Shown here: positions 1-13,257 of the stretch, piece by piece
How positions within the stretch are numbered: position 1 is the stretch's first letter
Layout: every line of letters starts with the position of its first letter
Origin: Pleurodeles waltl
Taxonomy: Eukaryota > Chordata > Amphibia > Caudata > Salamandridae
Direction of reading: 5' to 3'
NCBI RefSeq assembly: GCF_031143425.1
Contig: NC_090449.1
Span: 781,270,684 to 781,334,683 of the forward strand
DNA: 64,000 nucleotides
Program-made: the position numbers and the translations under genes
Notes under the pieces: generated by a model
The model's database searches: none
Told to the model about the DNA's origin: nothing
Seen by the model: the letters and a program-made list of their open reading frames with translations, nothing else

Positions 1-1132
1 TAAACACCCAGCAATCAGTCTCCTATACAGCACTAAATAATTAGCATCAAAGCCACAGGATGAAAGGTAGAAATATGATGAAGGGATATGTGGTAGGTGG
101 AAGACTCAGAGAAGCATGCATCATTGTAGAGCTTGATGAGTCATCAGTTTAACAACGCCAGTTTCATTAATTTGAGTATAGAAACTAAAGTCTTTGAAAA
201 TCATGAAGCATGATATGCTTTGATGTATCCTATAGCACATATATGTAGGTATGTTTCGTTAGAAAAGGCTACACAGTCAAGGAGTTTAGCACCAGAAGAC
301 GAAAGGTCATAAATTAAGAAGTTGAGTACTTCCTTCACTTCATGATTCTGCGGATCAGATTTGGAAAACGTTTGTTGGAACTAGACCAGCTCTTAAGTAA
401 ATATGCGGAGCAGCAAGAAATAGACAACACCGCAATTTCATCACTACTTGCAAAGAATATGCATAGGTGGGTCCAAATGAAAGGGAACGACAAACAATGA
501 GACTTTGAAGGCTCTGTAAATGAAAATTATTACTAATGGAGAGCAGTGCACCATTCAGAGAGGCAATGGCATTCGTCATGAAAAGAATGTTTTGGAATAT
601 GGTGGTTCATCATGAATCAGGAATGCTTACGTCCAGTTCTCCACCTGGTCTCATTTGGAATACCATTCACATCTTAGAATTATGCCATTGCACCAGAGAT
701 GGTACAGTGACTTGGATCAGCTTTCAATATAGTCAAAATGTCATGCAATGCAAATCTTGACCATCCACCACCATGGAAAGGCGTAATAATACAAAAGCTG
801 TTCCGGATGGATTTAGGCATAAGGACGTGTCTAACCACCTCTGACAATCCTCAAAGGCAGAGAAGAGTGAAGAATTGTAAAAGTGTGCCTCTACCAAGAA
901 AATACATGAAGAGGACAAGAGTTATTTCTAAGAATGTTTTCCTACGAAGATATAATAAATTCCAGTTCAATGTCTATACTATTTTAACAATGTAGTAATA
1001 GTTGACATTGACCAAGTACATAAGCTATTGATGAGTACATTCATTGGCAACCAGTAAATACTACTAAATAACGTAGTGGCCTCCACCTCATTCCTACCAT
1101 TTCGTATGCCAGTGTAATACTGATTAGCACTT
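1..1132. other. Intronic sequence without recognised features
   Basis: AT-rich, low-complexity-free sequence. The longest open frames are under 90 codons, overlap on both strands and show no family signature or splice-bounded OSBPL3-like peptide. Confidence 0.6.
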
Positions 1133-2160
1133 TCAATCAGTCGCGGCTTGCACGACGCTGAAGGGGCGGGGCGGGACCCAGAGAGAAGGGGAGATTAACA
1201 GGGGAGGATTGAATAAAAAAAAATAATAAAAAAAAAAAAAAAAAAAGTTACCTGTACTGCCGCCGCCTTCACGACCGCTCCTCTCCTCTCCTCTGTCTGC
1301 AGGCACAAGCTCCAAGCCTGCCCTGCGCCAATCCTGACGCTACTTAGTGCACCGTCAGGATTCGTTGGGAGCACCCAGCCAGGCACTTCTTGCTGCGTCC
1401 TGCATGCAGGAGCAATGTAGTGGAGGCAGGGAGCCTCACTCCGCGTGGTACCCAAATGTGCACAAATGGGTGCCCTGGGTAGGGCCAAAGCACCAAGCAA
1501 CAATCGGATCAGCCCTGAGAGATGGGGTTCACAGGGGCGCTTGCCCCCCCCCCACCCTTAAACAAATTGACTGGGCCCAGGGGGATAAAGTCCCTAGAGC
1601 GGAAATCAGCCCAGGAAGCAGGGCCATGCCCCCTCCTCTTTTAATAATTGGCTGAACCCCAGGGAAACGAGGCCATGTGGACCCCTCTTGTTTTATTAAT
1701 TGTCCGGGCCTGGGGGGATGGGGTTCCAAGGCCAAAATCAGATTGGGGGGGAACAGCTTCCTCCCCTCTCATGAACAGGCTGGGTCCCAGGGGATGGGGT
1801 GCTCAGGGCCAAAATTGGCCCAAGGAGGGGGGCTGTTTGCACTTCTCCCAGTTTGCCGAGTATGTGGGTGGGGGATTGGTTGCAGGGCCTGTCTGCAGGC
1901 CAGGCCCTGCAGCCAATCACCTTCGCTCATGGCCATAGGCTGTGTGTGGAGTGGGGTTGGGTGCCGAAGGGGGGGTTGGCCCTGGGACCAACTACAGACA
2001 ATCCCGACCACGCATGACTGAAGGCCATGCATGGTGCGGTTTGGGTGCCTATGGGGCGTTGGCGGCATGGGTTTGGGCGGCTACGGGGTGGCCGCAGGCC
2101 AAGCCGTGTGGCCAAACCCCACTGCACACAGCCAAAAACTGTGTGCAGCAAGAGTTGTAT
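1133..2160. repeat. GC-rich composite repeat with degenerate tandem units
   Basis: Sharp change to G/C-rich sequence, with an A-rich tract at about 1215-1247. Between about 1560 and 1830 a block beginning AATTGRCTGGGCCC and followed by GGGGATGGGGT recurs at intervals of roughly 50 to 80 bp, near 1565, 1646, 1697 and 1774. A short palindrome around the CTGCAGGGCCTG/CAGGCCCTGCAG sequences lies near 1880-1915. The many overlapping open frames here are a by-product of GC content. The class of the repeat is not recognised. Confidence 0.55.
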
Positions 2161-2208
2161 TAATGCAATGCCATTTAATATTACTCAACGTTAAAATAAT
2201 CCTAGAAA

Positions 2209-2622
2209 TTCACTGAAAAAAAACAAAGGTTACAGGGATGTTATAAATGAGTTCAAATTTTACAAGCACAAAACCATAGAAATCCAGCAGATATAATTAT
2301 ACCTATCTCAAGAAACTATATTTAGTGCCCTACAGTAACTATAACTGACACCCTCACCATGCACTGCTAATTATTCCACCTATTACCTCAATTATGACAT
2401 CTTCTATGACATCATTGATAATATTAACTCAAAATTTACATAAAATTATTGATGAGAAAACTGTGCATGGCAGGGGCGCGAGTTATAGTTGCCTTAGGGC
2501 AACAGTTATATTTTCTTGAGATAAGTATAACTATAACTGCTGAATTACTATGATTTTGTGCGTGTACAATTTGAACCTAACTATGACGTCCTTGTAACCT
2601 TTGTTTTTTTTTTTTCAGTGAA
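2209..2622. mobile_element. Foldback MITE with arms of about 160 bp
   Basis: The left arm (about 2209-2366) and right arm (about 2461-2622) are inverted copies. Both begin TTCACTGAAAA on opposite strands, continue through ACAAAGGTTACA and TATCTCAAGAAA, and end at a CCATGCACTG/CCATGCACAG block, leaving a loop of about 94 bp. The arms differ at many positions, so the copy is not recent. No coding capacity. No clear target-site duplication was found, so the superfamily is not assigned. Confidence 0.8.
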
Positions 2623-2657
2623 CATATACACACACATATATATATATATATATATCC
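2623..2657. repeat. (CA)n/(TA)n microsatellite
   Basis: Alternating CA then TA dinucleotides directly abutting the right end of the foldback MITE. Confidence 0.9.
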
Positions 2658-4302
2658 CCCACACTTGAAATATGCTCCTGGCACCAAAAGTCACTATTTA
2701 ATATAATAAACAAATAAATAATAAACAAAAGATCTTGGCTTCAGAACTAACAATCAGAATTTCCTGTATTTTACAACTGAATTTCATCTATGTATGTTTT
2801 ATCTAAGCACTTTGTGCAAAACATTAAAGTAAATTTTTTGTGAGCGATACGCTGTAGTATTTTAAATGAAGGAGGAGCACAAAACCAATTTAATAGCAGA
2901 AGTATTATTCCATGAGTTAATCGCAAAGACAGGACCTAGGCTCTCTAGACCCGGCCCCAGCATGGGAAACACTAGTGGATTGCTTAAAGGACCCAAAACT
3001 TCCATCACAAGAGACATCACCAGGAGCATCACCTGCTCCAGTCCTCCCTTAAACTGTAGGAACACACAAACTGCTTCCTGGAACTCTACACCCCACTTAC
3101 TCACCCTATGATTGGGAACTTCGGTTCCTCCTATTACTTGACTGTATTAATGGGATGATTGTGGCTAAAACTTAATCTGTTGTATGGATCTCTACTCTGC
3201 ACAACTCATGGAGGACAGGGGAGGGTGGGGAGTTTGTGGCGTTTAGAAACTGATTTTATTGCTGGAGAATGCACAGCCTTGAATTACAGAAAGGCAACTG
3301 ATGGCTCAAATGCGACTTTAGATTGGTGATATAACACTCAATAAAATATATATATTTTTAAATGATTTAATACTCAAAGATATCTTAAATCTCCATGGAT
3401 ACAAAAATATACATTAGTTTAGAACGAATTGAGAGTACGTCAAGATCAGAACAAGTATGTGAACCGCGTTTATAAAATTAATAGTGTGTTTGTTTAAAGC
3501 TATCAACTTCTAAACGTTCTGAAGTGTAATAATTTCAGGAAATCCCCGGAGTTCCCAAGATATTGTAGTATGGACTGCGAAATTTTGTTACAGAAAAAAG
3601 CAACATTCTGCAGCAAACAGCAGCATTTTGTGCTGCATTTTATAATGTAATACCATCTTTTCACCACATCCTTTGCTAGAAATATCATACGGCAAATTAC
3701 TGGAACTGTAAAAAAACAAGTGAAAGGTTTCCCTTAACAAGTAATGGTTCTTCAAATAGTCAATCAATTTAGCTCAATTGAAGTCAACCAACACTACAAG
3801 TACTAGAAGACATTTGCATCCGAAATGTAAAACTGTAATGTAAGGCCTCAATGACATCTGGTCCGGGCAGTCTCCCATTACCAAACATGCACTCATATTT
3901 TTTTTTCTTTCTCTTCCACCTAAAACACCTCGTGCCAGGTGAACTGCCTCCCCATGAGCATACACCGATAAGCCCACAGCTACAAATACAGGAGCGTTGA
4001 GAAGGAGGGAGGCCAGGAGCTGTCATGGAGGGCAACTGTTCCAAACATACCCGACTCGGCCCTGATGTCTGGAAACCATTTAGGATTTATAGACGAGTTG
4101 ATAAGCTCCCTTCTCCTCTACAAAAAGGGCATCATGAGGCAGGGATTCTGTGGATGGAGTTCAGTGTAAATCATGCAAGAAAAGAAGAGTTCACCTGAAT
4201 GTACATTTCATTTACTCAGTGTTGTAGCTCTTGGCTAGTAAAAAGAATGTGCTCTTCGCTGCATCCTTTAAGTTTTGCTTCATTATGCTGTTCGCTAAAA
4301 GT
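2658..4302. other. Intronic sequence without recognised features
   Basis: AT-rich. A short T run lies near 3898-3906. Open frames at about 2862-3111 and 3774-4044 lack any family signature. Nothing supported. Confidence 0.5.
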
Positions 4303-4310
4303 AATTAGAC

Positions 4311-4835
4311 AGAGGTGGCTCCTCCTTTATGGTGGAGGAGCAGCACCCAACTGCAGAGAGCCAGCAGATGAAAAATAAAATGATAACAATGTAATTATCA
4401 TTATTTATTTCACTGATTGAGTCAAGGCTGGGCCAAGTCTGAGGTGAGGGAGGGCTTTCCTCTATGGAGGAGGAGGAGTGGTGGGCACAGTATGTGCACA
4501 TCAGTTTGGCCGGCTAAGCATGGCAAAACAGACATGCACACTTCGATTTCTCCAACTCCAGCTGTTTTGCACAGCCGGGTGGAGAAGAGGCACAGGCTCC
4601 CTATCTCTATTGAAGCGGCAAAACAGCCTGCTTAGACCAATCCCAGAGTTTTTCTGATGGTGGGTAATAGCATTACCAGCATGAGAGCAGCATCTGGATT
4701 GGAGAGGAGGCTGTGCAATGTGGCCCATGGACTGCCAGAAGCAGAGGAGTACAGAGGAGGTGAGCAGCAGGTAAGTACTCCCCCCTCCCCCACATGATGC
4801 CCCACCACTTTGTATTGGCAGCAGCAGCTGCCACT
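4311..4835. mobile_element. hAT-like MITE (525 bp) with imperfect 8-bp target duplication
   Basis: Imperfect terminal inverted repeats: AGAGGTGGCTCC at the left end against AGTGGCAGCTG read inwards from the right. They are flanked by AATTAGAC (4303-4310) and AATTCGAC (4836-4843), a 7/8 match of the 8-bp length typical of hAT transposition. No transposase frame. The inverted repeats are weak, so the exact ends are tentative. Confidence 0.5.
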
Positions 4836-4843
4836 AATTCGAC

Positions 4844-6726
4844 CCACATACACAGACATATGTTTGTTATCAGTGTAGAGAAATTAACTGTCCAGTTGCA
4901 TTGTTTGTATCATTAGACCAACTATGCACAAGACCCACCAAGTCTGGGTGTATTTTAGGTGAAAGGGACTTGGGAACATTAAAGGTTTCATCTCTTTTGA
5001 ATGTATTTTGACAGAGGGGATAGTCCTGACAGCTGGCAGAATGGAGTTCCATGTCTTGCCACACTCTGAAAAGTGTTCTAAAGCCCTTTTCTTCATACAA
5101 ACAGGAGTTTTTGTTTACAAGCAGTCTATACTCCTAAAGGCACAGATATCACCTGAAATTAGCAGTTTCTGTTCAAGATAGTATGGATTTTCAGAGTAAA
5201 ATGATTTATGTACAGGTGTGATGTTACTACCTTAAGGTACCAGAGACTAGCCTATCCATGGTATGTAGAGTGGCCTACAGCAGGGTCAACTGTATCTTTG
5301 GAATCCTTATGATTAATGATTTCCTACAGTCTAAATTTGCCAGTATTAGATATTGTACCACAGTTTTCTAATTGTCTTTATGTATATTGGGTTTTATTTC
5401 TCTGAAGTCCCAGGTGAAACTAAGTACTATTTGCTGAGGTACTTCTGTGGGAAAGATTATCCAACATGGAGCCCATGGACATAGTGCAATTGATGATGAG
5501 AGGATGGCAGTCAAGCAAGTCCAGCGAGTTTAAACATTATATATCTGATGTGGTACAATGCAGTAGTGAGATCAGCAAGACTTCTGTTTTGAGTGGATTA
5601 AAGTTAAGTTGATGTTGAGACAGACAACTAAATGTCTTCTACGATCTGGGAAAGGAAGGGTAGGTTATCCAGTGGGAGAATTGTCAGGGGGAGCAATTAT
5701 CAGCTAAAACATGGATAGGTAAGTCTGAGTCTTTAAGAGTCCCAGGGTGCCACACGCAATTCAACCATGTGTAAATGAGAAGCAAACTACATTTTACTTT
5801 TGAATAGCAGGAGAAAAATGCCCAGAGTAGAAATCTGGAGGTTCAGCACGCAAAAAATAATCATGATGATTCCCTACAGAGCACATATATGCAACAGGCA
5901 AGAAGACTGTGATAAGTGATTTATTTTGGGAAGAAGTGGGAAAAGGGCAATTTTAGGTATGGTCATTAAGGGGAAAAAAGGAAAAAATGATAATGATTTG
6001 AAAAAACACTGATAACAGTGTTGAGAGGCAGTACTTCCACACAGCGGCATAGGACAAGCCAGAATTTCCTTATACTATGGTGCGAGGGACAGGGAGTACT
6101 TTTCTCAGAGATCGAACTAATTTATGTAGAAGAGCGACCAAACAAAGAATCAACAATCAGGTGCAGCAAGGAAATACAGTTATGTACACATTATAGCAAG
6201 GAGAATTACATGACCTAGGGACACCAGGCCAGCCCTGAAGAAATATGCTGCAACATTTGAAGTGCAAGATGAAACCCATTTTGGTATGGGTGAATTTGAG
6301 AGACTCTTGTAAGAATAAAGATTGCCGATGCCGCGTACTGAACATTTATTCATTTGGAGAGCTCAGATATCTCATTTTGTTACATTTGGACTTGTTCCAA
6401 CAGGGGACGATCGAGTGGCTCTTCCTCCTCCTTGAGGATCTGATACTTGAGAGCATCTTTGGATATAGACAAATGGAGCTGTTTAATTACTGTAGTGTGT
6501 GCACTCTCATTCCCATACATCAATCCTGATTTTTGATACTATTGTTGTCAAAGTCGTAACACCTAAATCTGTAGTAGAGGAAATGAAGGAAGCAAGTCAC
6601 CAAGTACCAAACATTAAAAACCTGAAGGAAGATGAATTAACAGTTATTTTATAAATTATGTAAATTTAAACTGATATAAAGGTAGGGCCGAGTTCTTTCA
6701 CACAAAGCAGGGACATTTCTTTCTAC
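4844..6726. other. Intronic sequence without recognised features
   Basis: Unremarkable AT-rich sequence; short frames near 4870-5100 and 6018-6529 have no recognisable motif. Confidence 0.5.
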
Positions 6727-7748
6727 ATAAGTGATGGACTTGGCCTTTTTACAGGGTCATCCCCAAACTTTTTGCCTCCTTCCTCCTATTTTTCCTGACC
6801 TGTTGTTGTTGGCTTTTGAACTCTAGCACTGGTTAGCAGTGGTAAAGTGCCCAAAGTGCATATGCTCTCTGCGTAAATTGTACTGTTGATTGGTTTATCC
6901 ATGATTGGCTATTTGATTTACTTGTAAGACCCTAGTAGAGTGCACTATATGTGCCTAGGACCTGTAGATTAAATGCTACTAGTGGGCCAACAGCACTGGT
7001 TGTGCCACCCACTTAAGTAGCCCCTTTACCTTGTCTCAGGCCTACGATTGCAAGGCCTGTGTGTGCAGTTTCACTGCCACTTCGATTTGGCATTTAAAAG
7101 TACTTGTCAAGCCTAAAACTCCCCTTTTTCTACATATAAGTCACCCCTAATGTGTGCCCTAGGTAACCCCTAGAGCAGGGTGCTGGGTAAAAGGCAGGAC
7201 ATGTACCTGTGGAGTTTATATGTCCTGGTAGTGTAAAACTCCTAAATTCGTTTTTACACTACTGTGAGGCCTGCTCCCTTCATAGGCTAACATTGGGGCT
7301 GCCCTCATACATTGTTGAAGTGGTAGCTGCTGATCTGAAAGGAGTAGGAAGGTCATATTTAGTATGGCCAGGATAGTAATACAAAATCCTGCTGACTGGT
7401 GAAGTTGGATTTAATATTACTATTTTAGAAATGCCACTTTTAGAAAGTGAGCATTTCTCTGCACTTAAATCTTTCTGTACCTTACAATCCACGTCTGGCT
7501 AGGTTTAGTTGACAGCTCCTTGTGCATTCACTCAGACACACCCCAAACACAGGGTACTCAGCCTCACTTGCATACATCTGCATTTTGAATGGGTCTTCCT
7601 GGGCTGGGAGGGTGGAGGGCCTGCCCTCACACAAAGGACTGCCACACCCCCTACTGGGACCCTGGCAGACAGGATTTAACTGAAAGGGGACCTGGTGCAC
7701 TTCTAGGCCCCTCTTTGAAGTCTCCCCCACTTCAAAGGCACATTTTAG

Positions 7749-7755
7749 TATAAAA
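7749..7755 (+). promoter_or_regulatory. TATA box of the solo LTR
   Basis: TATAAAA followed by CCGGG, about 1.0 kb into the LTR and about 280 bp ahead of the CpG-rich tract. This is the expected place for the U3 promoter. Confidence 0.6.
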
Positions 7756-8029
7756 CCGGGCCTCTGACCTACCACCTCAGACACTTGCTGGAGAAGAAAC
7801 CTGAACCAGAACCTGCATCCTGCCAAGAAGAACTGCCTGGCTGCTCAAAGGACTCACCTGACTGCTTTCTACAAAGGACTGCTGCCTTGCTGTTGGCCTG
7901 CTGCCTTGCTGAACTCTTGCCTTGATGCAGAAGTGCTCTCCAAGGGCTTGGATAGAGCTTGCCTCCTGTTCCCTGAAGTCTCAGGACCAAAAAGACTTCT
8001 CTTTTTCAATTGGACTCCTTGTGCGGTGA

Positions 8030-8530
8030 AAAAATTTGACGCACAGCTTGCTCCGCAGTGAAAAATTCACTGCACGCCGATCCGGAAAGACGCCACTCGA
8101 CCCCGCAAGGAAAAGATAGACGTGATGCCTGCGGTGCGACCGGAACTTCGACGCACGGCACGCCTAGACAACTCCGCCCGACTTCCAGAGAGGAAATCGA
8201 CGTAACGCCTGCTGTGAGGGAGAAAATTCCACGCACAGCATACCGGAACGACGCGCAGCCGGACAACAAGCCCAGGAATCCACGCACTGACCCCGGGACA
8301 TCTGGGAATCCCGTGAACCACAGAGGAGACCAGTCCGCGTGCCAGAAAACGACGCACGTCTTCCCCGAGTAAAAAATAACGATGCAAGTCCGTGAGTGAA
8401 GGGGCGAAACCGACGCACACACCATTTTTGTTCCCGGAAAACAACGCACGTCTCCCCGCGTGGAAAATAACGACGCAAGTCTGTGTGTGAAGGGTCGAAA
8501 CTGACGCACACACCATTTTTCCATGCATCT
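8030..8530 (+). repeat. CpG-dense GACGCA-motif tract in the LTR leader
   Basis: About a dozen variants of the motif RACGCA(C/A) recur at irregular intervals of 30 to 60 bp (for example near 8037, 8148, 8349, 8410, 8470 and 8502). Most are set in A-rich spacers such as GAAAA. CpG density is far above the surrounding sequence. It lies downstream of the LTR TATA box, so it would be in the R/U5 leader. Confidence 0.75.
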
Positions 8531-8952
8531 CCTCCTCTGAGGCCCTCTGTGGAGATTTTCCACTCCAAACCAGGTACTTTGTGCTTTAAAGAGACTTTGT
8601 TTGCTTTTTAAAGACTTAAGACACTTCATATCACTTTTCAGTGATATCTCTACAATTTCTTATTGCATCTTTTATCGTTTTGACCTGCTAATACCCAGAT
8701 AAATATTATATATTTTTCTAAACACTGTGTGGTGTATTTTTGTGGTGCTATATTGTGTTAATGTATGATTTATTGCACAAATACTTTACACATTGCCTTC
8801 TAAGTTAAGCCTGACTGCTCAGTACCAAGCTACCAGAGGGTGGGCACAGCATAATTTGGATTGTGTGTGACTTACCCTGACTAGAGTGAGGGTCCTTGCT
8901 TGGACAGGGGGTAACCTGACTGCCAACCAAAGACCCCATTTCTAACAATAAG

Positions 8953-11900
8953 TTTATTACTAAATGCTTGAAATTGGGAAAGTCTGTGAATGAGTGTGGC
9001 TCATATGGGACAACAACTTTATGAATCATTGATTATAAAGAGTAAATCTAAATTATTTTCTAAATGGATGCAATATCTTGCTGTATTATCCGTACACAAC
9101 AAACATGGATATCTGCTAGGTAGCATTTTATCAACAAAGGCATCTTTTCTTGTACAAGCAATCAAGTATTTTCAAACAGAAGAGGCACCTGCAACTAAAT
9201 GTAGGTTTTTCCATTTTCATTGTTTTTGTGGATTTTAGTGGTGTTTTCCAAACCTTTTGAAATCAGCTTTTATCAGTGTTTACTCAACCTACCTAACCAC
9301 CAAAATAGACAGTTTTTTTTTTTGCAGTGCTTGTTATAACACACATTTAGTTTACAGGGGATGTCATGCAGGGTATGTAGAGTCTTCCCTTTGGCAGTTT
9401 GTCCAAAGGACTTACGTTACACTCTTATAGGCAGAGAAAGTATGTGTATTGCACTCTTGCTCACACTCACTCCCCAGTGCCCTTTACCACAGCTAATTAC
9501 CTCTAACACTTACTCTGTCTGGTTTACATGACTATTATTGGACTAAACAAGTTAAAGTTCTATATTCAAATGATTTAATAAACAAATTCCTGCACACAGT
9601 TGGGGGTCTTTCACAAACTTCTTACTGAATATTATGACGCTGTAAGGGTGGTCAACTCTGCCAACAGCACAGACCCTTTGGAAAACTTTACAAGTTTGAA
9701 TTACACCAGATGATTTTTTTGCCCTGCATTCTAAGGCACCTGGAACGTGATGCTTTAATGCTCACTAGTGCTTTTTTGTACTCTTTGCCTGACTACATTA
9801 AGGTGATGCTACTGGACATTCATAGCTGTCAAGTGTCCTCAGAGCAAATTTGCTACTTTAATCAGTCCTAGCCTTTTAACACACATCACATCGTATTTCA
9901 GGACTTGAGTATTTGCTGTTAACATTGTAACTATGGGCTCAACACCCCCGCTGTAAAGTGCAGTTGGACAGAAGACCAGGATTTACTTAAGGTACTGTAT
10001 AAAAATGGGACACCTTGCAGCTATGAGTTTGTTGGTCTGTGGAAAATACTGCACTCAGTTTTCTACATTATCCCATGTGCATGTTGACACCTTTTCTTTA
10101 CATGTACCTATAACTACAGCTTCCCTTGAATGTTTAAAGCCTGTATTATTTGTCAGTGGACTGGTTATCAATACTGACTTGTTAGATAGGATTTCGATGT
10201 ATCAAACAGTTCAACACATTTTGCATCTGTGGGTAAATATGATAGTACAAGTTGGCCACAATTCTTATGTGCCAGCCATTTCACCAATCAGTGAAAAAAA
10301 ATAAACACTGACAACAAATCAGATATGACTAATATTCCCAGATTCTGTACATTGACTAAAATAATTAGATCAGGACTACAACATGCTCTAAACCCTGCAC
10401 CTTTAGTTTAAGCAACAAACACCTGAAGGGAACAAAAGGAAGAAGAAATAATATTTGAATGACATCCCTAGACAACAAAACTCAAGCAAAATAATCTCAG
10501 ACCAGTCTTTCTTGTTGCTACCTTGAAAAACAAAGCTGTATTGTGTTGGTACCAATAGGACGAAATAATACAAATGACTACTCTTCATTTCTTTTGTTTG
10601 AATGGTATTTTAGTTTGTGGTTGTGCAGGTGTTTATCAATGTTTATATGTTTACACTGGTGATGGCTGTTTTCCTTTTGGTGAGGTTTTATCAGTTAATT
10701 TAAGTTTAAATCTAAAATAGGATAGCATAACTATGTTGTGGTTAAAAGCATGAAAGCATTTGATTTGGTAAGCAATGATTTCTTACTTGAGTTTTTCAAT
10801 GAAATAACATGTTTCCAAGCTCATTAATCTGACCATTTAACTATATAGCTAGGGGTGGGCACACTTCTTTCATATCCACAAGGAAGGTGAAATCATGAAA
10901 TGTTTATCTTTATCAAGTCTTTCTAAAGTTTCCTGATTTTACCCGATTTGCAAATCTTGGTTTAAAAAAAAAAAGAAAGAAAACTACTGCCATGGGTCTC
11001 TCTGACAATATTTTACTCCAAATAACATGCCGGTGGAATAATTCCTTCAAACGGAGGATCATTGGAAATCAGTAGAATCTTCAGCCCTCTTGTAATTACC
11101 TGGTAACAAGTACAGGGAGGTTGCAGAATATGGTGAGAACTACAGGTGAGACCAAAAGGGATGCCCCTAGGTGAGATCACAATGGTGGGTCGGGCCACCA
11201 TGTCACACCAGCAGGCAGGGTTATACTAATGGTGGATACAGAAAAGATGCTGGACCCTAAACATTGCTGCATAAAAGAGGTGGCTGAATACAGGGCTTGG
11301 GGAGAGCTATCAATTATATTTTGCTGTCCTGCACAATCCTTTGCTGCAGGAGGATTAGCTTTTCCCTGTTGAGTAAGGGCTACTCAATTTGCCTCTCAAT
11401 TTATTAAAACACTTTTGTGCCTTCACACGTTGAAAAGTCTGTGAAGCTTCCAAAAACATTCAAATTCGCTAGCCCTAGGTCTTCATAAATTCCCACACAC
11501 GAAATGAGGACACAAGTGTCCAGAATATTTTTGGGATTCTGCTAGTTTGTTAATTGACATTAAGTGCTAATGATATTTAGGTGGCTGATACAATGAAAAA
11601 TAAAAAAAAGTGATCACTAGGACGCTTAAATTAATCTTAGTCGCTGGTAATTACTCAGGCCTCATCCCAGTATATCATTGTTTTGCCAACCATACCAAAT
11701 CAGATTAGGCTCAGCCTTACACAAACCAGCCTTGTTCCTGTTCCAATAGAACAGTTTAGCCTGAACTTCCAAGCCTGGTCATTTCTGAACCAGAAAACAA
11801 GCAACCCAAGACTAATTGTGACCTATTTGGCCCTTGTCAATCGGGTGCAGCTTGTTAACAGTGGTACAGTGCACATGGGACCCACGTCTGAGCATACCTG

Positions 11901-13257
11901 TCACACTTTAAACATCACACTGAAGAATACAAAACAATGATGGTTAGAATGCCTGAACTAATCTCAGCCAATTGCTGTTACATGGCTGCATCCCAGTCCA
12001 TCTTTTTTGTCCAACATGGTACCTAAGATTATACCTAGCCAGGGGTTGTTGAATAATGAACAATGTCTGCATATTTTTTTATAATGCTATCTAGAACTAC
12101 ACAAAATCTAAACTTTGCAAAAATGTTAACAAAGTTTAGTCACAAATGCTTTAATATCAATTTAAAATGATCAAAGTAGATCTGTGTAGCAGCTATTTTA
12201 TCAAACCTGTTAGCAAAAATAGTAAGGTTGAAGGTCTGAGGCAATTCCAGATAGCTATGAGTTTGTTGAAATGATCACAGGGTGCTGACACATCATCCCT
12301 CTCTCCCCCCTCCGAAAAAGCAGCAACACACACACTGGCTTTCAAGGCCACTTGGGTATTTCAGTGAATGTGATGGATGTAAAGCCAACAGTGGCTATTG
12401 GGTCTCCTCGATAAAGGCAAAAGTAAAATCGATGTCATAATTCGCAAAGAAGCACACTCAGAAACATATTTGATTAACAATTTGAAGGAATGCGGACATA
12501 ATTTCCAGTGTGTAACATAATGCAGCAACATGAATGTGGGCTTAGAGAGTTGGGTATGGTCAATAAAAACTAGAAAAAAGCAAAGTCATTAAGCTGGGGT
12601 AAAGTAACCATACAACCAAAAAGATTAAACTGTGCCACGGAATTAACAGGTGATCTAACCAACATACATCAAATTGGCTGTGTAAGGTCAATAGTACCAA
12701 CTCAGTGACTAGCTTACTCAGCAATGGCCACACTTTAAAGTGACTGGGAAATGAGAGTTTAGTTGTGCTACAAAATAAGCAAGCCTGATCGCCAACATGC
12801 TGCGGGTGTCCAAAGCACACATGCTATAAAAATAAGAAAAACATACTAAAAGGTACCAAAAGGAACCACTTTAACCAAAGACATACAAAGAGTTTAATAA
12901 AATGGTGCTTACTCTCCAGTTCAATATATATACCTCAAAGGGTCATGACTGTTTAGAGCAATTATTTGCTCACTTGAAATATGAGCAGATCTCTTTCTAT
13001 AAATGTTGTTGAATTAATGAACACTGTCTTTAGCGATTTTTAGTTCAAAATAGATCACACATAAACAACACTATTTTTTTACCAATGTAATTTTTAAGTT
13101 ACCAAAAGTAAGTACACAACCCTTATGAAGATATTTTCAAGAGTACAGAAAAAAAAGACACACCCAAACAGATTTGTTCTGCACTATGTTTCTTGTATTC
13201 TAATTTAAGAAGCTTCCAACATAGCCTTAACAAGACTTCAAATCCATGATTTCTTAC
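8953..13257. other. Intronic sequence, mostly unassigned
   Basis: About 4.3 kb of AT-rich intron. Segments around 11650-12050 look like interspersed repeat to my eye but could not be classified. No OSBPL3-like exon was seen in either direction. Confidence 0.45.

Larger units (their letters stand above)
6732..8947 (+). mobile_element. Solo LTR (2,216 bp) with perfect ATAAG target duplication
   Basis: Starts TGATGGACTTGG and ends CCCCATTTCTAACA, flanked on both sides by ATAAG (6727-6731 and 8948-8952). It is colinear with the reverse complement of the LTRs at 40882 and 45761, so it is a related family in the opposite orientation. No internal region or second LTR is present, so this is a recombination product left after loss of the internal part. 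It contains a TATA box and a CpG-rich leader tract, listed separately. It lies antisense to OSBPL3. The long minus-strand frames at 8006-8629 are chance frames in the GC-rich tract. Confidence 0.9.

Noticed and set aside
1133..2160. Many overlapping open frames on both strands
   Set aside because: Explained by GC-rich degenerate tandem sequence; the frames share no similarity with known proteins.
8006..8629. A 207-codon minus-strand frame and two overlapping frames of 153 and 134 codons
   Set aside because: All cover the GACGCA-rich LTR tract, where stop codons are rare in every frame; no family signature.
1..13257. The next OSBPL3 exon (VYFTLR...)
   Set aside because: Scanned by eye on the minus strand for the expected residues and splice sites; nothing convincing was found.
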